DNA of 64,000 nt. It comes from Hyphobacterium sp. CCMP332 (GTDB lineage: Bacteria > Pseudomonadota > Alphaproteobacteria > Caulobacterales > Maricaulaceae). This document shows positions 59,181 to 64,000 of the stretch, piece by piece. Both the position numbers and the translations under genes were made by a program. The notes beneath the pieces are model-generated. The model did not search any database. It saw only the letters and a program-made list of their open reading frames with translations, and had not been told where the DNA came from. Positions within the stretch are counted from its first letter, which is position 1; the number at the start of each line of letters is the position of its first letter. Where the stretch lies: contig NZ_CP058669.1 in the NCBI RefSeq assembly GCF_014323565.1, positions 496,001-560,000 on the forward strand, written 5' to 3'.

Positions 59181-60050
59181 TTAGAAGGGCCAGAGAATGT
59201 CGTAGATTTCCTGGCCCAGGCGCGGGCGCTGGACGTCGGAGATATGGCCGCGGCCGCCATAGGAGATGCGCGCTTCGGCGATCTGGGTGTGGCGGATGGT
59301 ATTGTCCGAGGCGATGTCCTGCGGGCGGACCACGCCGGAGACGAGGAGCTCGCGGATCTCGTTATTGATGCGCACTTCCTGCCGCCCGGCGATGGCGAGA
59401 TTACCATTCGGCATGCGCCCGGTGACCACGGCCGCGATGGACAGGTTGATCGTTTCCTGCCGGGTGACCGCGCCATTGCCGCTGTGCGAGCCGGACGAGC
59501 CGAAACTGGTCAGCGAGGCCGGGTCGACCGCATCATTGAAGAATTGCGACAGCGCCGCTTCGCCGCCGAGGAAATTGGTCAGATTGCTGTCTTCCGAGGC
59601 CGTGCGCGCCCGGTTGGTCGAGTTCTGCACATTGGCATTGTCGGAGATATTGATGTTCACCGTCAGGATGTCACCCGGAGAGGCCGCGCGCGGATCACCG
59701 AAGAAGGTCTGGCGGCCGGGCGTCCACAAGGAGTTGGTGGGCGAGGCGTCATAACTGGCCGGAATGGCCCCGGCATTGGCGCCATAACCGCTGCCATATT
59801 GCGAGGCAGGGGGCGGCGGATAGCCACCCTGAGCGCCCTGTCCGTTCTGGCCGCCGCCGGAAGTTTGTCCGCCTTGCGTAGCGGGGGCGTTATACTGGTA
59901 GGCCGGATTGGCGTTGCCGCTGGTGGCATAGAGCGCCGGGTTTTCAATCGGCGTCAGTTGGGGCGTGGAGCCGACTTCGGCGAGCCGGTCGGCGGTCGCA
60001 CAGGCCGTCAGGGCGAGCGCGGCGGAGAAGACGAGAATTTTACGGATCAT
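59181..60050 (-). CDS. flgH: Flagellar L-ring protein FlgH
   Basis: The 289-residue lipoprotein has signal MIRKILVFSAALALTAC (lipobox LTAC). A Gly/Gln/Pro-rich linker of about 70 residues follows (NAPATQGGQTSGGGQNGQGA), then the FlgH core (SLWTPGRQTFFGDPRAASPG, DILTVNINISDNANVQNSTN, GRMPNGNLAIAGRQEVRINN, ELLVSGVVRPQDIASDNTI). It forms the L ring in the outer membrane. The linker is longer than in E. coli FlgH. The frame continues upstream to 60233 with a threonine run, which I take as non-coding. Confidence 0.95.
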   Translation of the reverse strand: MIRKILVFSAALALTACATADRLAEVGSTPQLTPIENPALYATSGNANPAYQYNAPATQGGQTSGGGQNGQGAQGGYPPPPASQYGSGYGANAGAIPASYDASPTNSLWTPGRQTFFGDPRAASPGDILTVNINISDNANVQNSTNRARTASEDSNLTNFLGGEAALSQFFNDAVDPASLTSFGSSGSHSGNGAVTRQETINLSIAAVVTGRMPNGNLAIAGRQEVRINNEIRELLVSGVVRPQDIASDNTIRHTQIAEARISYGGRGHISDVQRPRLGQEIYDILWPF

Positions 60051-60105
60051 GGCAATTTTCCCAGGGCTGTTGATTTTATTCGTTTTCTTGGTCTTGGGCG
60101 TCGCA

Positions 60106-60132
60106 GTTGTAGTAGTTGTAGTAGTTGTAGTA
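60106..60132. repeat. Nine-base microsatellite in the flgA-flgH spacer
   Basis: Three perfect copies of GTTGTAGTA (minus strand TACTACAAC) lie in the flgH leader, about 55 bases before its start codon. The unit length is a multiple of three. Slippage could change the leader length but would not shift a reading frame. Confidence 0.8.
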
Positions 60133-60174
60133 GGAGACAAAACGCCGAAAATTGTAGGAGACTCCAATTTACCG

Positions 60175-61110
60175 TCAGGACGGTCCGGCGGTGACAACAC
60201 GGGCGCGGCCCGGGCCTTCCACCATCGCGTCAATCGTGCGGTTGGACTGCAAGTTCACGAAGCGGGCGATTTCATCCGAGCCGGCATCTTCCAGCGCCCG
60301 CGCCCGCGCAGTCAGCGTCAATCCCGGAACGGTGAACACCAGATTCACGATATCACCGCGCGCCACCACGACCGGCGCTTGCAGATCATAGGCCCGCAAG
60401 GGCTCACCGGGACGAAGCGCCCGGCGGGCTTCCTGTCCGACCATGTGGTCCGGATCCATCAGCGCATCGGCGCGCACCCGGTCGGCGCGAACCGGCATCC
60501 AGTCGATATCGCCGTCATCAATAATCTGCCCGGCGGGAATGGCCCGCGCCAGCACCGGCACATCCATCGTCGCATAGGCCCGGCCCGACAGGCGCATCGG
60601 CGCCGCGCCATCATAGGCAATCAACTCGGCCTGGAACACGCCGGTGCGGTTGGAAAAGTCCAGCCGGGCAAGGTCCGGCAGACCGCCGGCATCGGTCGGC
60701 ATGTGGATATTGCCCACGCCGGTCAGCTGGATCTCGTATTCATACCCGTCTCGCATATTCAGCTCGGCGGAAATCATTTCGGCGACCAGACCGGCATCGA
60801 TCATCCGGCTGGCGCGCTCGATGGTGACGCGGCGCAGCTGGTTGGGATTGGCCCAGGCGAGGCCGTTATTGCGCGCCTGCTGACGCACATAGTCGGGATC
60901 CAGCGACGTACTGCGGCCCGGCTCCGGCGCACGGGCGATGACCACGCTGGCGGCGTCTCCGGTGACATCGAAGAGATCGCCCAGCGTGACGATATCGGCT
61001 TCGACGCGGATATCGCTGCGCAGCAATACGGCGTCGTCGGCGAAGGCCGTGGCGATGATTTGCGGCGGCGGGGCGAAGATAAAGACGAGGGCGAGAAGAA
61101 TACGTTTCAT
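60175..61110 (-). CDS. flgA: P-ring assembly chaperone FlgA
   Basis: The 311-residue periplasmic protein has a signal peptide (MKRILLALVFIFAPPPQIIA). The C-terminal SAF-type FlgA region reads VPVLARAIPAGQIIDDGDID, MVGQEARRALRPGEPLRAYD, ARGDIVNLVFTVPGLTLTAR and ARFVNLQSNRTIDAMVEGPG. FlgA assists assembly of FlgI into the P ring. It lies 10 bases after flgG and before flgH, an order common in alphaproteobacteria. Confidence 0.94.
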   Translation of the reverse strand: MKRILLALVFIFAPPPQIIATAFADDAVLLRSDIRVEADIVTLGDLFDVTGDAASVVIARAPEPGRSTSLDPDYVRQQARNNGLAWANPNQLRRVTIERASRMIDAGLVAEMISAELNMRDGYEYEIQLTGVGNIHMPTDAGGLPDLARLDFSNRTGVFQAELIAYDGAAPMRLSGRAYATMDVPVLARAIPAGQIIDDGDIDWMPVRADRVRADALMDPDHMVGQEARRALRPGEPLRAYDLQAPVVVARGDIVNLVFTVPGLTLTARARALEDAGSDEIARFVNLQSNRTIDAMVEGPGRARVVTAGPS

Positions 61111-61120
61111 GGCTCAATCC

Positions 61121-61906
61121 TCAGCGAAGGTTGGAGCTGGCAGCCAGCATCTCGTCAGACGCCGAGATCACCCGCGCATTCATCTCGTAGGCCCGCTGGG
61201 CCTGGATGAGTGCCGTGATTTCGGAGACCGCATTGACGTTCGACGATTCAACAAAGCCCTGCCGGACCACGCCGAACCCGGTCGAACCCGGCGTTCCGCT
61301 GGTGGCAGCCCCCGACGCGGCCGTCTCGGTGAAGAGATTGTCGCCGCGCGCTTCCAGACCCGCCTCGTTGAAGAAGTTGGACAATTCCAGCTGGCCGACA
61401 ATCTGCGGGGTCGGGTCGCCATCAATGATGGCCTGCACCTGTCCCTGCTGGTTGATCGCCACATCGCGTGTACCTTGCGGAATGGCAATGCCGGGCGCGA
61501 CGGTATAGCCGTCCGTGGTCACGATCTGCCCGTCCGGGCTGATGGCGAAATTGCCGGCGCGGGTATAGGCATCCTCGCCCGATGGCAGCTGGATGCGGAA
61601 ATAGCCGCGGCCATTGATGGCCAGGTCATAGCGATTGCCGGTCTGGTTCAGACTGCCCTGCTCGGTGATGCGGTAGACCGAGGCGGCCTGCACACCGAGC
61701 CCGACCTGAACCCCGGTCGGCACGATGGTGCCTGCGTCGGACGAGGAAGCCCCCATCCGCTCGACATTCTGGTAGATCAGGTCCTGAAATTCGGCCCGCT
61801 GCCGCTGGAAAGCGGTGGTGTTCATGTTGGCGATGTTGTTCGAGATGACCTCGACATTCATCTGCTGGGCCTGCATGCCCGTTGCGGCGGTGGTGAGTGA
61901 GCGCAT
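61121..61906 (-). CDS. flgG: Distal rod protein FlgG
   Basis: The 261-residue protein matches FlgG closely. The N-terminus is MRSLTTAATGMQAQQMNVEV, then ISNNIANMNTTAFQRQRAEF, VPTGVQVGLGVQAASVYRIT and GSLNQTGNRYDLAINGRGYF. The C-terminal helix is FVESSNVNAVSEITALIQAQ, RAYEMNARVISASDEML. It builds the distal rod. It lies 13 bases after flgF. Confidence 0.97.
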   Translation of the reverse strand: MRSLTTAATGMQAQQMNVEVISNNIANMNTTAFQRQRAEFQDLIYQNVERMGASSSDAGTIVPTGVQVGLGVQAASVYRITEQGSLNQTGNRYDLAINGRGYFRIQLPSGEDAYTRAGNFAISPDGQIVTTDGYTVAPGIAIPQGTRDVAINQQGQVQAIIDGDPTPQIVGQLELSNFFNEAGLEARGDNLFTETAASGAATSGTPGSTGFGVVRQGFVESSNVNAVSEITALIQAQRAYEMNARVISASDEMLAASSNLR

Positions 61907-61919
61907 GGTGATACTCCCC

Positions 61920-62657
61920 TTAGACGCGGCCGAGGCGTTCGATCGCCTTCCGGCTCAATTCCTCGCCTTGCGAGATGAAACGTGAAACGGATTCGTAAGC
62001 CCGCATGGTCTCGATCATGCGGGTCAGCTCCAGAATGGGCTGGACATTCGAGCTTTCGACATAGCCCTGACGGATCTGGAATTCGTTGGCGATATCGGCT
62101 GGTGCCTCTTCGGACGCGGCATAACGTCCGGACCCGGTCTTCTCCAGCGCGCCCAGATTTTCAAAGCGGTAGACACCCAGGCGGGCAATCTCGGTATTGT
62201 TCTGAACCAGCGCGCCGTCTTCTGAGATCATCACCGTGCCCAGCGCCGGATCGACCGCAATGGGCAGACCCAGATCATCCAGCACCAGCGCGCCATCGGA
62301 CGCTGCCAGCTGGCCATTATTGTCGATACGAAAGCGGCCATCGCGGGTGTAGAGCGCATCGCCATTGGCGGTCTCGACCTGAAAGAAGCCGTCACCCTCC
62401 AGGGCGACATCGAACGGGCGGCCGGTAAATTCCAGCGTTCCCATGCGAAAGTCGCGGCCGACGCCCCAGGCGTCGACATATTGAAGATCGTCCGGCCCGT
62501 CCTGCGAGGTGGCCGTCGGTGCAGCTTCATTGCGAAGCAAAAGGCTTTCGACGTGAAATCCGGGCGTGTTGGCATTCGCGATATTGTTCGCGGTGATATC
62601 CATTTCGCGGCGCAGCGTAAGCTGTCGCGAAAGCCCTATCATCAGAGCATTGTCCAT
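61920..62657 (-). CDS. flgF: Proximal rod protein FlgF
   Basis: The 245-residue rod protein has an N-terminus MDNALMIGLSRQLTLRREMD with ITANNIANANTPGFHVESLL, and a C-terminus YVESSNVQPILELTRMIETM with RAYESVSRFISQGEELSRKA. These axial helices define the FlgF/FlgG group; the shorter length and lack of the FlgG insert fit FlgF. The start at 62657 is preferred over 62741. It heads the flgF-flgG-flgA-flgH unit, with a sigma54 site 68 bases upstream. Confidence 0.94.
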   Translation of the reverse strand: MDNALMIGLSRQLTLRREMDITANNIANANTPGFHVESLLLRNEAAPTATSQDGPDDLQYVDAWGVGRDFRMGTLEFTGRPFDVALEGDGFFQVETANGDALYTRDGRFRIDNNGQLAASDGALVLDDLGLPIAVDPALGTVMISEDGALVQNNTEIARLGVYRFENLGALEKTGSGRYAASEEAPADIANEFQIRQGYVESSNVQPILELTRMIETMRAYESVSRFISQGEELSRKAIERLGRV

Positions 62658-62724
62658 GGCGCGTTCCGTCCGTTCTGGATCGATATGTTTCAGCACCGTC
62701 TTCCGCAGTGCTTGCCAAACGCAT

Positions 62725-62740
62725 TGCAGACGATGTGCCA
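62725..62740 (-). promoter_or_regulatory. Candidate sigma54 promoter of flgF operon
   Basis: On the minus strand the site reads TGGCACATCGTCTGCA, matching TGGCAC-N5-TTGCW with one change (CTGC). An ftr palindrome lies about 85 bases upstream. In Caulobacter flgF is a class III, sigma54-dependent operon, which agrees. Confidence 0.7.
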
Positions 62741-62824
62741 TAGTTAATATCGCTATATTTCAGTGATTTATGATCTGGGCGCGTCCGGCAACACGCGCGT
62801 TCCCGGCAGATTGCTGCCCAGCAA

Positions 62825-62841
62825 CCGGCAGGAATTGCCGG
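62825..62841. promoter_or_regulatory. Perfect ftr palindrome between flgF and fliL
   Basis: CCGGCA-GGAAT-TGCCGG is a perfect 17-base palindrome of the family shared across this window. A second imperfect copy (CCCGGCAGATTGCTGCCC) lies about 20 bases to the left. FlbD binding here could activate flgF and influence fliL. Confidence 0.7.
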
Positions 62842-62919
62842 GTGAGGGGCAATTGCAAACGCCTCGTTAACCGGACCGGGCCTTAATCGTCTGGTGATTC
62901 CAAGAATCGGAGCCGGACA

Positions 62920-63507
62920 ATGGCGGACGAAAACGAAGAGATCGAAGAAGGCGCCGACGGCGAGGAGGCTGAAGGCGGCAAGAAGAAGCCCGGGATAATG
63001 AAACTGGCGCTGTTTATCGGCTTGCCGGTTCTCATTCTTGTGCTCGGCGGTGCGGCCGCTTTCCTGCTGCTCTCGGGCGGTGGTGATGACGCGGATCAGC
63101 TTGCCGAGGCGGGCGAGCATGGCGAAGCCACGGATGATCACGGCGGTGGAGGTAGTCACGGAAGCGGTTCCGGAGCTGATCTTGCCGTGGCGACATTACC
63201 GGATCTGATTGTATCGATCACGGATGCAAACGGGCGCAACTCCCTTCTGACGCTCCAGCTCAGCTTCGAGACGCCGGATGAGCACCTGCTGGAAAGCCTG
63301 GTCGAGGAAGACGGAGAAACATTGACCGCCGACGGGCGCCGCCTTGTTGATCTGTATATGGGTTTTTTGCGGGAGTTGCGGCCTGACGATCTGTCCGGGA
63401 GCGCGGGTTACCAACGCATACGCATGGAATTGTTGAGGCGTGCCCAACTCGTGCTGGGTGAGGAGCGCGTTTCCGCCGTGCTCATTACAAACGTATTGAT
63501 CGTTTAG
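62920..63507 (+). CDS. fliL: Flagellar basal body-associated protein FliL
   Basis: The 195-residue protein has a short acidic cytoplasmic start, one membrane helix (ALFIGLPVLILVLGGAAAFL), and a Gly/His/Asp-rich linker. The FliL domain reads PDLIVSITDANGRNSLLTLQ, SFETPDEHLLESLVEE and QRIRMELLRRAQLVLGEERV. FliL surrounds the stator units and supports motor function. TTAA elements lie upstream (62869 and 62882) but not at CtrA-box spacing. fliM follows eight bases downstream. Confidence 0.94.
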   Translation: MADENEEIEEGADGEEAEGGKKKPGIMKLALFIGLPVLILVLGGAAAFLLLSGGGDDADQLAEAGEHGEATDDHGGGGSHGSGSGADLAVATLPDLIVSITDANGRNSLLTLQLSFETPDEHLLESLVEEDGETLTADGRRLVDLYMGFLRELRPDDLSGSAGYQRIRMELLRRAQLVLGEERVSAVLITNVLIV

Positions 63508-63515
63508 GATTGTCC

Positions 63516-64000
63516 ATGGCTGATGCCGCAGAAAAAGAAGCGCCCGAAGCCGAAGACGCCGAGGCTGCCGCCGGAGATGATCTCTCCGAAGAATGGCAGT
63601 CCATGGTCGGTGAAGACGGCAATGAGGGCCATGCCGGCGGCGCGCCGGAGCGCATTCTCAATCAGGACGAAATCGATAGCCTGTTGGGCTTTTCGATGTC
63701 TGATGACGACGACGGCGACAAGTCCGGTATTCGAGCCATCATCAATTCTGCATTGGTTTCGTATGAACGCCTGCCAATGCTGGAAATTGTCTTCGACCGC
63801 CTGGTCCGGTTGATGACAACCAGCCTGCGCAATTTTACGTCGGACAATGTCGAGGTCAGCCTCGATAACATTTCATCCATGCGGTTCGGCGATTATCTCA
63901 ACTCCATTCCGCTACCGGCCATCCTGTCAGTGTTCCGCGCCAAGCAGCTGGATAATTACGGCCTGCTCACGGTCGATTCCAACCTGATCTATTCGATCGT
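63516..64000 (+). CDS. fliM: Flagellar motor switch protein FliM (partial, runs off the window)
   Basis: About 161 residues are present. After an acidic Ala/Glu-rich N-terminus comes ILNQDEIDSLLGFSMSDDDD, where LNQDEIDSLLGF is the conserved FliM segment. The middle domain follows: SYERLPMLEIVFDRLVRLMT, TSLRNFTSDNVEVSLDNISS and MRFGDYLNSIPLPAILSVFR. FliM sits in the C ring and binds phosphorylated CheY. AGGA lies before the ATG, eight bases after fliL. The C-terminal part is beyond the window edge. Confidence 0.95.
   Translation, partial: MADAAEKEAPEAEDAEAAAGDDLSEEWQSMVGEDGNEGHAGGAPERILNQDEIDSLLGFSMSDDDDGDKSGIRAIINSALVSYERLPMLEIVFDRLVRLMTTSLRNFTSDNVEVSLDNISSMRFGDYLNSIPLPAILSVFRAKQLDNYGLLTVDSNLIYSI

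Noticed and set aside
60051-60233. An N-terminal extension of FlgH with a threonine run.
   Set aside because: FlgH has a perfect lipoprotein signal starting at 60050, and an extension would bury it. The upstream part overlaps flgA, so it is most likely chance.
62865-62890. CtrA box upstream of fliL.
   Set aside because: Two TTAA elements are present but 12 bases separate them instead of seven, so the standard motif is not met.

Overview
The window is a GC-rich chromosomal segment of an alphaproteobacterium, most likely a stalked, dimorphic member of the Caulobacterales/Maricaulales group (Maricaulis- or Oceanicaulis-like). This rests on the flagellar regulators FlbT, FlaF, FliX, FlbY and FlaEY, five short flagellins of 274-277 aa, an FlmG-type flagellin glycosyltransferase, sigma54 promoters paired with FlbD-like (ftr) palindromes, and a TTAA-N7-TTAA CtrA box. 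No integrated phage, complete insertion sequence, rRNA or CRISPR array was seen.

Layout. 1-2000: a partial GT4 glycosyltransferase and an MFS transporter, divergent. 2000-5510: a four-gene MCE lipid ABC transporter (MlaE-, MlaF- and MlaD-like proteins plus an auxiliary lipoprotein). 5520-7450: a large coiled-coil membrane protein. 7550-9170: a small membrane protein and a DUF418 protein. 9170-12150: tyrosine catabolism (maiA, FAH-family hydrolase, hppD, marR). 12170-12430: an intergenic palindromic repeat split by a second repeat. 12450-18020: MaoC, ilvE, ppa, a secreted two-gene unit (propeller plus CxxCH protein), tRNA-Lys, an Hpt protein, chorismate mutase and a GST. 18110-24620: an M64 peptidase with its partner, a VWA protein, an unknown secreted protein, a CatB-type acetyltransferase and a DUF465 protein. 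24745-28220: an OxyR-like regulator lacking its redox cysteines, a toxin-antitoxin pair, a MoxR ATPase with a collagen-like tail, and a broken Phd/PemK locus holding an AT-rich orphan gene.

28370-51460 is centred on flagellin and its glycosylation. It holds flmG, an SDR, a LysR regulator, flbT-flaF, five flagellins with flaG, then a pseudaminic acid operon (pseC-pseG-pseI-acyltransferase-propeller-wbqC-like-pseF-methylase) facing a second unit (pseB, a PhyH oxygenase, a C-methyltransferase) and an spsF-like gene. Together these would make an activated, probably modified nonulosonic acid that FlmG attaches to flagellin; FlbT and FlaF then tune flagellin output after transcription.

51625-64000 is basal-body and regulatory flagellar genes: flaEY, flbY, a rod-binding protein, flgI, fliX, dksA, flgH, flgA, flgG, flgF, fliL and the start of fliM. 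Palindromic repeats lie between several of these genes. The densest cluster tightly brackets a single-domain GIY-YIG nuclease gene.

Most notable points: the repeat/GIY-YIG association; hairpins with A-rich loops in the flagellin leaders; a shared ftr/sigma54 layout across the flagellar genes; a FlaEY protein with a propeller between helical ends; a Pse pathway without an evident PseH; and the cysteine-less OxyR-like protein. All assignments come from reading the sequence and recalling families; no database search was run.
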